From the NCBI GenBank assembly GCA_017425655.1, contig JAFPAT010000013.1, positions 1-64,000 of the forward strand: a stretch of DNA of 64,000 bases, written 5' to 3'. The DNA comes from Rikenellaceae bacterium. Lineage in GTDB: Bacteria; Bacteroidota; Bacteroidia; Bacteroidales; Rikenellaceae. Both the position numbers and the translations under genes were made by a program. Every line of letters starts with the position of its first letter. Position 1 is the stretch's first letter. Below, piece by piece: positions 9,046 through 16,689 of this stretch. Below the pieces are notes generated by a model. The model did no database searches and had not been told where the DNA came from. It was given only the letters and a program-made list of their open reading frames with translations.

Positions 9046-9684
9046 ATGTCGCAATCGCAAAAAGAGTATATCATCGAACAGGCAACCGAGATGTTCTGCC
9101 AGCTCGGCATTAAGGCTGTGCGTATGGATGACATCGCCCAGAATCTCGGCGTGTCGAAACGTACGCTCTATGAGTTGTTCGAGGATAAGATGAATCTGCT
9201 CAAATTATGTATGATTAACTATTATGAGGTGCGTCGAGAGCGTCTGAATGCGCGTATCGGAGAGTGTGCCAATGTGCTTGAATCGATATTGACCGCATTT
9301 GACATCTTTTTGGTTTATGGCGAGACGGAGCGACGTATGCAGACCAATCTGCGACGCTTCTATCCTGCGCTCTATGAGGAGATCTCGGCACAGATGCAGC
9401 AACGTAACCGCGAACGACTGAAAGGAGCTATTCAGAAGGGTATCGATGAGGGACTGCTGGATCGTACGATTGATGTCGATATAGCGGTTGCAATGCTCGG
9501 TTGGTCGCTTTCGGGCGTTTTGGACACTCGAAAGGCCACATTGCCACAAAATATTTCACCCGAATATGCGTTAAGATATGTAGTTATCAATTTCTTGCGA
9601 GGCATATCGACAGTTAAGGGTATTGAGGCGATTGACGCATTTTTGAGAAAGTTCAAAAAACCGGAGGTCGAAAAGATTAATTAA
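9046..9684 (+). CDS. TetR/AcrR-family repressor of the RND efflux operon
   Basis: A 212-residue one-component regulator. The N-terminal TetR helix-turn-helix spans about 8-55 (IIEQATEMFCQLGIKAVRMD, then DIAQNLGVSKRTLYELFEDK). The C-terminal all-helical ligand domain contains FYPALYEEI and ends with a lysine-rich tail. It is the first gene of a co-directional group with a TolC-like protein (76 bases on), a membrane-fusion protein, an RND pump and a small PG0541-type protein. It therefore probably represses this efflux operon and itself, and is relieved by a pump substrate. The inducer is unknown. Confidence 0.92.
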   Translation: MSQSQKEYIIEQATEMFCQLGIKAVRMDDIAQNLGVSKRTLYELFEDKMNLLKLCMINYYEVRRERLNARIGECANVLESILTAFDIFLVYGETERRMQTNLRRFYPALYEEISAQMQQRNRERLKGAIQKGIDEGLLDRTIDVDIAVAMLGWSLSGVLDTRKATLPQNISPEYALRYVVINFLRGISTVKGIEAIDAFLRKFKKPEVEKIN

Positions 9685-9760
9685 TAGCCCGAACGGAGAG
9701 GGTAGAGATCCGAAAAACAGAGAAAAATAGATTAAAAACAATAATAGAAAGAGTAAGAAG

Positions 9761-11188
9761 ATGAAAAAGATGATGATGACACTCTGCGCGTGCGCGCTGA
9801 TGACGCTTGGCGTTTCGGCACAAACCGCACTGATCGCAGAGTCGGAGCCGATTGCTACAACGATGCAGTTGTCGTTGCAGGAGGCTATTGATCTCGCATT
9901 GAGCGAGAACCCCACAATCAAAGTGGCCGATTTGGAGATTGAGCGTTACGACTATGTTCGTAAAGAGACCATGGGTAACCTCTATCCTACGCTGTCGGTT
10001 GGTGGTGTCTATACCTGCGCTGTTGTCAAGAGCGAGATCTCGAAGGGCCTGTCGTTCGGTGCCGATAATACGATCGCTGCTACCGCCGATGTGGGTCTGC
10101 CGTTGGTTATGCCCGCCATTTGGCGTTCGATCAAAATGACAAAGGTGCAGATGGAGAATGCCGTTGAGCAGGCTCGTGCATCGCGTATTGATTTGGTAAA
10201 TGCGGTTAAGAAGGCATACTATAATATTTTGTTGGCAGAGCAGTCGCTCGCTGTACTTCGCTCGAGCGAGGAGATGGTGGGTAAGACCGTCGATCAGACC
10301 CGCGTGCAGTATGAGCACGGTCTGGCATCGGAGTACAACCTGCTTACTGCCGAGGTGCAGTTGAGCAATTTGCAGCCCTCGATTATCCAGACAGCCAATT
10401 CGATCGACATTGCGAAGCGTCTGTTGAAGATGTATTTGAGCCTGCCCGAGAATGTTGATATTGCTCTGGTCGGTACGCTTGATGATTTCCGCGATGCGAT
10501 TTTGAATGGCAATGAGGAGCTTACAACCGACATTTCGGGTAACAGCCAGCTCCGTCAGCTCGATATTCAGGCTGAACTGCTTGCGCAGAATCTGAAACTG
10601 ACCCAGACTTCGCGTATGCCGACTTTGGTAGCGTTCGGCCAGTTCTCGTATTCGGGTAACGATATGCAGCGCCCTGATTTCAGTGCAATGATGGGCGGTG
10701 GCGCAGCAGGTGGTGCGACTGGTGGTGCAGGTGCGACTGGTGGTGCGACTGGCAATGCCGGTACCGCCGAGTCGGTTAAGAATAGCTTCTACTGGCAACA
10801 TCCTATCTCTGTTGGTTTGCAGCTCTCGATCCCCATCTTCTCGGGCTTTAAGAATACCAACAAGGTTAAGCAGGTGCGCAATCAGATCCGCCAGCTCGAT
10901 ATCCAGCGTGAATATCTGGCAAAGAGTACCGATGTTCAGGTTCGCTCTGCGATCAATAATTTGCTGACTGCGCGTGAAAAGATGTTTGCGAACGAAAAGA
11001 CCGTAGCGCAGGCACAGAAGGCATACGACATCTCAAACACTCGTTACAAGGCTGGTGCAGGTACCATCTTGGAACTGAACTCGTCAGAGTTGTCGCTTAC
11101 GCAGGCAAAGTTGAACTATTCGCAGGCAATCTACGACTACCTCTCGGCAAAGGCCGACTACGATCAGATGATCGGCAAGGAGGAGTAG
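9761..11188 (+). CDS. TolC-family outer-membrane efflux protein with Gly/Ala/Thr repeat loop
   Basis: The outer-membrane exit duct of the tripartite pump. A signal peptide is cut near residue 20 (VSAQ). Two OEP domains form coiled-coil helices with the usual SRIDLVNAVKKAYYNILLAE and RSAINNLLTAREKMFANEKT segments. Between the last beta-strands (FGQFSYSG and SVGLQLSIPIFSGF) sits a low-complexity stretch at about residues 310-333 made of Gly, Ala and Thr, encoded by tandem GGTGCGACTGGT-like units (10693-10752). In the TolC fold this position corresponds to the cell-exterior loop. The protein works with the adaptor 61 bases downstream. Confidence 0.93.
   Translation: MKKMMMTLCACALMTLGVSAQTALIAESEPIATTMQLSLQEAIDLALSENPTIKVADLEIERYDYVRKETMGNLYPTLSVGGVYTCAVVKSEISKGLSFGADNTIAATADVGLPLVMPAIWRSIKMTKVQMENAVEQARASRIDLVNAVKKAYYNILLAEQSLAVLRSSEEMVGKTVDQTRVQYEHGLASEYNLLTAEVQLSNLQPSIIQTANSIDIAKRLLKMYLSLPENVDIALVGTLDDFRDAILNGNEELTTDISGNSQLRQLDIQAELLAQNLKLTQTSRMPTLVAFGQFSYSGNDMQRPDFSAMMGGGAAGGATGGAGATGGATGNAGTAESVKNSFYWQHPISVGLQLSIPIFSGFKNTNKVKQVRNQIRQLDIQREYLAKSTDVQVRSAINNLLTAREKMFANEKTVAQAQKAYDISNTRYKAGAGTILELNSSELSLTQAKLNYSQAIYDYLSAKADYDQMIGKEE
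10693..10752 (+). repeat. Tandem GGTGCGACTGGT-like repeat in the tolC-like gene
   Basis: Imperfect in-frame 9-12 base units encode GGAT/GGAGAT repeats in the predicted outer loop of the efflux duct. Slippage here would change loop length in multiples of three residues without breaking the frame. Confidence 0.75.
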
Positions 11189-11249
11189 TTAGCCGTACAA
11201 ATACCTAACAGATTGAAGAATAATAACTAAAAAGAAAGATAATAGAGAG

Positions 11250-12275
11250 ATGAAAAAGATTTTAGTATTTGCAACTGCACTGGTAGCTTCGTTGGTGCTG
11301 GTCGGTTGTGGTGGCAAGAGCGCAGAGAGTGTAGCTACTGTTCAGCCCGAGAAGGTGTTGATTAAGACCGCCGAGGCTATTTCGGCTCCCGTTGGTCAGT
11401 TGGTTGAGGTTACGGCTAACATCCAGCCCTACAAGCAGAACTCGATTACCCCCGCTGTTCAGGGCGTACGTATCGACAAGATTTTGGTTGATGTAGGTGA
11501 TTATGTATCGAAGGGTCAGCTGGTTGCTGCTATGGACCCCATTCAGTACAATCAGGCGAATACCCAGTTGCTCAACTTGGAGGCTGACTTGGCTCGTATG
11601 ACTCCCGTATTCGAGGCAGGCGGTATCTCGGAGCAGCAGCTCGAAGCAATGAAGACACAGGTAACTGTTCAGCGCGATGTAGTAGCCAACTTGAAGAAGA
11701 ATATCGAGCTTCGTTCGCCCATCTCGGGTGTTGTAACGGCTCGTAACGCCGAGGCAGGCGATATGTTTGCCAATATGCCCATTTTGCAGATTATGCAGAT
11801 CAATCCCTTGAAGATCACTGCAAGCATCTCGGAGAAGTATTTCTCGAAGGTTAAGATGAATATGCCCGTTGAGATCAAGACCGAGGTTTTGCCCGACGAG
11901 AAGTTCTCGGGTAAGGTATCGTTGATCTATCCCGCTATGGATGCAGCAACCCGTACCTTCACCGTTGAGATCACTATTCCCAATGCAGGTAACAAGTTGC
12001 GCCCGGGTATGTTTGCACGTGCAATCTTCAATCTCGGTGAGGTTGAGAGCGTATTGGTGCCCGATGTAGCTGTTAAGCGTCAGGCAGGTACTGCAGAGCG
12101 CGCTGTATTTGTATTGAAAGAGGATGGTACGGTTGAGCGTCGCGTAGTTGAGCTGGGTCGCCAGATCGACAAGAACTACGTAATTCTGTCGGGTCTGAAT
12201 GCAGGTGAGCAGGTATCGATTACCGGTTTGAGCAAGCTCGATGACGGTACCGCTGTTGAGGTTAGCAACAATTAA
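11250..12275 (+). CDS. RND efflux periplasmic adaptor (membrane-fusion) lipoprotein
   Basis: The bridge between the inner-membrane pump and the outer duct, 341 residues. The lipobox is VLVGC (Cys20). Domains in order are a lipoyl half-motif (GVRIDKILVDVGDYVSKGQL, about 72-91), a short alpha-hairpin (about 97-147), the second lipoyl half (LRSPISGVVTARNAEAGDMF), a beta-barrel (about 185-260) and a membrane-proximal domain. The short hairpin fits AcrA/MexA-type adaptors. It is co-transcribed with the TolC-like gene upstream and the pump 21 bases downstream. Confidence 0.94.
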   Translation: MKKILVFATALVASLVLVGCGGKSAESVATVQPEKVLIKTAEAISAPVGQLVEVTANIQPYKQNSITPAVQGVRIDKILVDVGDYVSKGQLVAAMDPIQYNQANTQLLNLEADLARMTPVFEAGGISEQQLEAMKTQVTVQRDVVANLKKNIELRSPISGVVTARNAEAGDMFANMPILQIMQINPLKITASISEKYFSKVKMNMPVEIKTEVLPDEKFSGKVSLIYPAMDAATRTFTVEITIPNAGNKLRPGMFARAIFNLGEVESVLVPDVAVKRQAGTAERAVFVLKEDGTVERRVVELGRQIDKNYVILSGLNAGEQVSITGLSKLDDGTAVEVSNN

Positions 12276-12296
12276 TAATAAAAGGAGAGAAGTAAT

Positions 12297-15200
12297 ATGA
12301 AAATTTACGAATCAGCCGTTAGAAAGCCGGTATCGACCTGCCTGCTCTTCTTGGGTGTGATCATCTTCGGACTCTTCTCGTTGAAGAATCTGGCTATCGA
12401 CCAGTATCCGGAGATGGACCCTCCTTATATTACGGTCGCTACGGTCTATGCGGGTGCTAATGCAGCCGATATCGAGACCAATATTACCCGAGTGCTGGAG
12501 GATCAGCTTAACTCGGTGGAGAATCTGAAAACTATGACCTCGACATCGAAGGACAACGTTTCGATGATTACGTTGGAGATGGAGTGGGGTTCAGACCTAA
12601 ACGAGGCAATGAACGACGTGCGCGATATTGTCAGCCGTACGCAGACCTTGCTGCCCGATGAGGTGGATTATCCTACGATCTTCAAGTTTAGTACTTCGAT
12701 GATGCCCGTAATGATGCTCTCGGTTACGGCCGATGATAGCTATTACGCAATGGATAAGATCTTGGACGACCGTCTGGTGAATGTCCTGAACCGTGTAAAT
12801 GGTATCGGTTCGGTGAGTGTCATTGGTCAGCCTGTTCGTGAGATTCAGATCAATGTCGATCCCGAGAAGATCGAGGCATTTGGACTGACAATTGAGTCGA
12901 TTGGTGGTATCATCGCTTCGGAGAATATCAACGTGCCCGCAGGTACGATGGATTTGGCAAGCGGTACCTATAACGTCAAGGCCGATGGCGAGTTCACCGA
13001 TAGCGAGCAGTTGAAGCATTTGGTTGTTTCGAATCGTGGTGGTCGCATTGTTAAGTTGTCGGACGTTGCCGAGGTTAAAGATACAATCCAGAAGATCACG
13101 ATGGATACTCGCGCCAATGGTCGTCGTTCGGCGATGATTATGATCCAGAAGCAGTCGGGTGCAAATACCGTTGAGATCGTTAAGGAGATTCAGGAGCGTC
13201 TGCCTGCAATTCAGGCATCGCTGCCTAACGATATTAAGATTATTGAGATTTCGAACGGTGCAACCGAGATTCAGAAGAGTATCAACTCGCTGGTCGAGAC
13301 CGTATTGCTGGCGTTCGTATTCGTTATCATTGTCGTAATGGTCTTCTTGGGTCGCTGGCGTGCGACGTTCATTATCTGTATGACCATTCCTATCTCGTTG
13401 GTAACAGCATTTATCTATCTGTTTGCGACGGGATCGACTCTGAACCTTATCTCGCTGTCGTCGTTGTCGATCGCAATCGGTATGGTTGTGGATGATGCGA
13501 TTGTGGTATTGGAAAACATTACTACTCACATCGAACGTGGTTCGAGCCCCAAAGAGGCAGCTATCTATGCTACCAATGAGGTATGGCTGTCGGTAATCGC
13601 AACCACGCTGGTAGTCGTAGCGGTATTTATGCCTCTGACAATGATGACCGGTATGGCCGGTATCTTGTTCAAGGAGTTGGGTTGGATCGTTTCGATTGTG
13701 GTATGTATGTCAACCACTGCGGCAGTTACGCTGACCCCGATGTTGTCGGCATATATCCTCTCGTCGGAGGGCGGTAAGCACGACTATAAGGGTGTCGGTA
13801 TCGTATATAAGCCTATCGATAAGTTCCTCGATTGGTTGGATGATACTTATGCAACGATGTTGGCTTGGACAGTTCGCCATCGTTGGGCAACGGTTATTAT
13901 TGCAATGGCAACCTTTGTGGCTTCGCTGGGTCTGTTGAAGTACGTTCCGTTCGACTTCTTCCCCCAGTCGGATAATGCACAGATCACGGCAACCATCGAG
14001 ACCGAGCAGAACCTCTCGATGGAATATACACGTCAGATCACAGAGCGTATCGATGCAATTATTGCAGAGAAGTTCCCCGAGGTTCAGTTGGTTGCTGCTC
14101 GTACGGGTCAGAGCTCGTCGAACAATGCTATGGCAGCAATGCAGAAGTCGGGTTCGAATATGATCAGCTATAACCTGCGTCTGCCTCGTTCGACCGAGCG
14201 TGAGCGTACGATCTTCGAGATTGCCGATTTGTGGCGTCAGGAGTTGGCAAAGATTCCCGAGATTACCCAGTTCACCGTTAATCCCGGTGGCGGTGGCGGC
14301 GGCATGGGCGGCGGTAGCAATGTCGAGATTAAGGTCTTCGGTTACGACTTGGATAACTCGAACCGCGTTGCTATCGATCTGCGCGATAAGATTTCGAAAC
14401 TTTCGGGTGTGCGTGATGCCGATCTGTCGCGTGATGATCTTCGTCCCGAGTACAACGTAACATTCGACCGCGAAAAGCTGGCTCTGTATGGTTTGAGCAA
14501 TGCATCGGTATCGCAGGCTGTTCGTAACCGTATCGACGGTATGAAGGCCTCGAAGTATCGCGAGGATGGCGATGAGTACGATATCGTAGTTCGTTACGCA
14601 GAGGAGCATCGTACCTCGTTGCAGGATGTTGAGAATATCAACCTTATGACGGCTACGGGTCGCACAATCAAGTTGAAGGAGGTTGCGACGGTCGTTGAGG
14701 AGTTCGCAGCTCCCGATATTCAGCGCGAGAACCGTCAGCGTCTGGTTAAGGTTACGGCATCGTTGGCTCCGGGTGTGGCTTTGAGTGATGTCGTAAATGA
14801 GGTACAGCAGGTGATCGACGAGTATGATCTTCCCGATGGTATCGACCTCGAATTGGGTGGTACATTGGAGGATCAGCAGGAGACCTTTGGTGATATGATC
14901 TTGCTGTTGGCGCTGATTGTTGTGTTGGTATATATCGTAATGGCAACGCAGTTCGAGTCGATGACAATGCCGTTTATGATTATGATCTCGATTCCCTTCG
15001 CATTTACGGGTGTATTCCTGGCGTTGTGGCTTAGTGGTACATCGTTGAGCTTGATCGCACTGATTGGTGCAATTATGCTGGTAGGTATCGTAGTTAAGAA
15101 CGGTATCGTGATGGTGGACTACACCAACCTGCTCGTTGAGCGTGGTTCGAGCGTTGCAAAGGCTGCTGTTGCGGCAGGTAAGAGCCGTCTGCGTCCCGTA

Positions 15201-15458
15201 TTGATGACCTCTCTGACAACCGTATTCGGTATGGTGCCTATGGCAATGGGCCTTGGTGAGGGTTCAGAGATTTGGCAACCTATGGGTGTCGCTGTAATCG
15301 GAGGTCTGACCTTCTCGACCATTTTGACACTGCTCGTTCTGCCCGCGCTGTATGTAATCTTCCGCGACCGCAAGGTTAAGGAGCAGGGTGGTGCTGACGA
15401 TATTCAGTACGACGGCGTAAGCAAGCGTAAGCAGGCGGTAGCTAACAAGATTAACTAA
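12297..15458 (+). CDS. HAE1-type RND efflux pump (AcrB/MexF family)
   Basis: A proton-driven inner-membrane exporter of 1053 residues, the full family length. Twelve transmembrane segments surround two large periplasmic loops. The TM4 proton-relay pair is seen in MVVDDAIVVLENI, and the second-half counterpart is GIVVKNGIVMVDY. A glycine run (PGGGGGGMGGGS, about residues 662-673) lies in the second periplasmic loop and is longer than usual. Substrates cannot be told from sequence; the family handles drugs, detergents and bile-salt-like compounds. The operon also contains the adaptor and outer duct, with TetR control. Confidence 0.96.
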   Translation: MKIYESAVRKPVSTCLLFLGVIIFGLFSLKNLAIDQYPEMDPPYITVATVYAGANAADIETNITRVLEDQLNSVENLKTMTSTSKDNVSMITLEMEWGSDLNEAMNDVRDIVSRTQTLLPDEVDYPTIFKFSTSMMPVMMLSVTADDSYYAMDKILDDRLVNVLNRVNGIGSVSVIGQPVREIQINVDPEKIEAFGLTIESIGGIIASENINVPAGTMDLASGTYNVKADGEFTDSEQLKHLVVSNRGGRIVKLSDVAEVKDTIQKITMDTRANGRRSAMIMIQKQSGANTVEIVKEIQERLPAIQASLPNDIKIIEISNGATEIQKSINSLVETVLLAFVFVIIVVMVFLGRWRATFIICMTIPISLVTAFIYLFATGSTLNLISLSSLSIAIGMVVDDAIVVLENITTHIERGSSPKEAAIYATNEVWLSVIATTLVVVAVFMPLTMMTGMAGILFKELGWIVSIVVCMSTTAAVTLTPMLSAYILSSEGGKHDYKGVGIVYKPIDKFLDWLDDTYATMLAWTVRHRWATVIIAMATFVASLGLLKYVPFDFFPQSDNAQITATIETEQNLSMEYTRQITERIDAIIAEKFPEVQLVAARTGQSSSNNAMAAMQKSGSNMISYNLRLPRSTERERTIFEIADLWRQELAKIPEITQFTVNPGGGGGGMGGGSNVEIKVFGYDLDNSNRVAIDLRDKISKLSGVRDADLSRDDLRPEYNVTFDREKLALYGLSNASVSQAVRNRIDGMKASKYREDGDEYDIVVRYAEEHRTSLQDVENINLMTATGRTIKLKEVATVVEEFAAPDIQRENRQRLVKVTASLAPGVALSDVVNEVQQVIDEYDLPDGIDLELGGTLEDQQETFGDMILLLALIVVLVYIVMATQFESMTMPFMIMISIPFAFTGVFLALWLSGTSLSLIALIGAIMLVGIVVKNGIVMVDYTNLLVERGSSVAKAAVAAGKSRLRPVLMTSLTTVFGMVPMAMGLGEGSEIWQPMGVAVIGGLTFSTILTLLVLPALYVIFRDRKVKEQGGADDIQYDGVSKRKQAVANKIN

Positions 15459-15477
15459 TTAATTGATCTACAAAACG

Positions 15478-15771
15478 ATGAAAGCAGTATTTATTTCATA
15501 TAATCAGGCTTTGACCGAGCGTGTAATGGCAATTTTGGATCGCAATGGCGTACGTGGCTTCACCAAGTGGGAGCTGACTCACGGTCGCGGTACGGTCGAT
15601 GGTGAGCCTCACTATGCATCGCACGCATGGCCTGCAATGAACTCGTCGATTTTGACGATCGTTGAGGATGAGAAGGTTCAGCCTTTGTTGGAGGAGTTCC
15701 GCGCAATGGATGCAGATACCAAGATGCAGGGATCGCGTGCATTCGTTTGGAATATTGAGCAACAGATGTAG
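15478..15771 (+). CDS. PG0541-family transporter-associated small protein
   Basis: A 97-residue protein matching the Bacteroidetes family found next to RND pumps (named after PG0541 of Porphyromonas). I chose the ATG (MKAVFISYNQ) 19 bases after the pump stop, rather than a TTG five codons upstream. It has no signal or membrane segment. The alternating beta-alpha pattern (KAVFISYN, ALTERVMAILDRNG, SSILTIVEDEKVQPLLEEFR) resembles the ferredoxin-like fold of PII/CutA-type proteins. It ends the efflux operon directly before a terminator, so a regulatory or assembly role for the pump is plausible but unproven. Confidence 0.75.
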   Translation: MKAVFISYNQALTERVMAILDRNGVRGFTKWELTHGRGTVDGEPHYASHAWPAMNSSILTIVEDEKVQPLLEEFRAMDADTKMQGSRAFVWNIEQQM

Positions 15772-15810
15772 AAAACACATCAAACTCTACTTTATATAAT
15801 CTGTATGATG

Positions 15811-15843
15811 GAGCCGCTCCGATGTGTGGGCGGCTCTTTTTTT
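15811..15843 (+). terminator. Terminator of the RND efflux operon
   Basis: GAGCCGC (15811-15817) pairs with GCGGCTC (15830-15836), followed by a run of T residues. Confidence 0.88.
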
Positions 15844-15845
15844 AT

Positions 15846-15880
15846 TCGCGATTCACAATTCACAATTCGCGATTTCCTTT
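15846..15880 (+). repeat. ATTCACA-family intergenic repeat, short copy
   Basis: Two ATTCACA heptamers are followed by ATTCGCGATTTCCTTTGC. The same tail occurs after dnaK at about 18675-18684. It lies directly downstream of the efflux-operon terminator, in the orientation of that operon. Confidence 0.75.
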
Positions 15881-15991
15881 GCAATAGAATAATCCGAGTT
15901 CGGAGGTTTGGGCTGTTGTTGTAGTCGAATCTATTCAAAGTCGTCTGTGCGATCACTCCTGACAAATTAAAAACAGCAATCTCACCTCAAA

Positions 15992-16022
15992 TAAAAAAAG
16001 CCACCCTTGCAGGAGTGGCTTT
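15992..16022 (-). terminator. Terminator of the small HTH gene
   Basis: AAGCCAC and GTGGCTT form the stem at about 15998-16021. On the minus strand it is followed by seven T residues. It lies about 65 bases after the gene's stop codon. Confidence 0.85.
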
Positions 16023-16084
16023 AATTTTAATTGGGTTAATGTGAGTTATATGAAGCTCAACTTGCCCGAATGAGAAAAAGGATA

Positions 16085-16330
16085 TTACTTCAACTCGTTC
16101 AAAATGCGCATCGCAGCGTCGAGAATAGTAGTATCGTCGAGGGTTACAACACCGCCGTCGGGGCCCTTCTCGTAGTGAGCACCCACTACCTGACCCGACT
16201 CAAAGTGGTTACCACCGAAATAGTTACGTACGGTGTCAACGTCGATACCGAGTTCATCTGCGATACGCTGCGAGCTGCCGCTGGGCAACTTGTCCTTGAT
16301 TCTTCTGAGTTCGTTAAAAGTGATAATCAT
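16085..16330 (-). CDS. Small helix-turn-helix DNA-binding protein
   Basis: An 81-residue basic-acidic protein of a type conserved in Bacteroidales and usually annotated only as a DNA-binding protein. Residues about 17-37 (SGSSQRIADELGIDVDTVRN) form a convincing helix-turn-helix. A glycine-rich middle (YEKGPDGGVVTLDD) and a C-terminal helix (TILDAAMRILNELK) complete it. It is monocistronic, with a terminator after it and an imperfect promoter before it (-7 TACTTTAG, 16375-16368). Its targets are unknown; the neighbouring dnaK is read divergently. Confidence 0.75.
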   Translation of the reverse strand: MIITFNELRRIKDKLPSGSSQRIADELGIDVDTVRNYFGGNHFESGQVVGAHYEKGPDGGVVTLDDTTILDAAMRILNELK

Positions 16331-16367
16331 AGTTGTATTTCTTTTATAGTTGATATTTTCAGTGGTA

Positions 16368-16397
16368 CTAAAGTATGAAATATTTTTTTAACAACAA
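16368..16397 (-). promoter_or_regulatory. Likely promoter of the small HTH gene
   Basis: On the minus strand, -33 TTG (16397-16395), 19 bases, and -7 TACTTTAG (16375-16368), which differs from TAnnTTTG at the last two positions. Confidence 0.45.
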
Positions 16398-16492
16398 AAT
16401 TTTTTTAATTAAATCGCACATTTGAGCCCGATTTTTCATTTTTCGAATCCATATAAATAAATAGGTGGCATTGAGGGTAAGTCTGTGATAAA

Positions 16493-16536
16493 TGACATTG
16501 TGTCTGCCTTTTTGTCAGCAAATATGACATTTGTCA
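16493..16536 (+). promoter_or_regulatory. Cluster of TGACA/TGTCA half-sites upstream of dnaK
   Basis: Five half-sites occur in 44 bases: TGACA 16493, TGTCT 16501, TGTCA 16513, TGACA 16525 and TGTCA 16532. The last two form TGACA-TT-TGTCA. They lie about 155-195 bases before the dnaK start, upstream of a weak promoter (TTG 16563-16565, 21 bases, CAGGTTTG 16587-16594). A stress-regulator operator is possible. Confidence 0.45.
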
Positions 16537-16689
16537 GTCTTTTGCATCACGATTTTTGCTACTTGTATGCCAAAAAAGGCCAATTTCAGGTTTGGTATAA
16601 CGTTTGTTTCAAAGAAAAGCGTCGCGCAAATGGTGCGACCGACCAAATTTTCAGAAAATAAGTATAACAATTAAAAAATAGACAAAATT

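Noticed and set aside
16621..16639. GTCGC-N9-GCGAC inverted repeat in the dnaK leader as a CIRCE element
   Set aside because: The 9-base spacer matches CIRCE, but the arms do not resemble TTAGCACTC/GAGTGCTAA, and only five bases pair.
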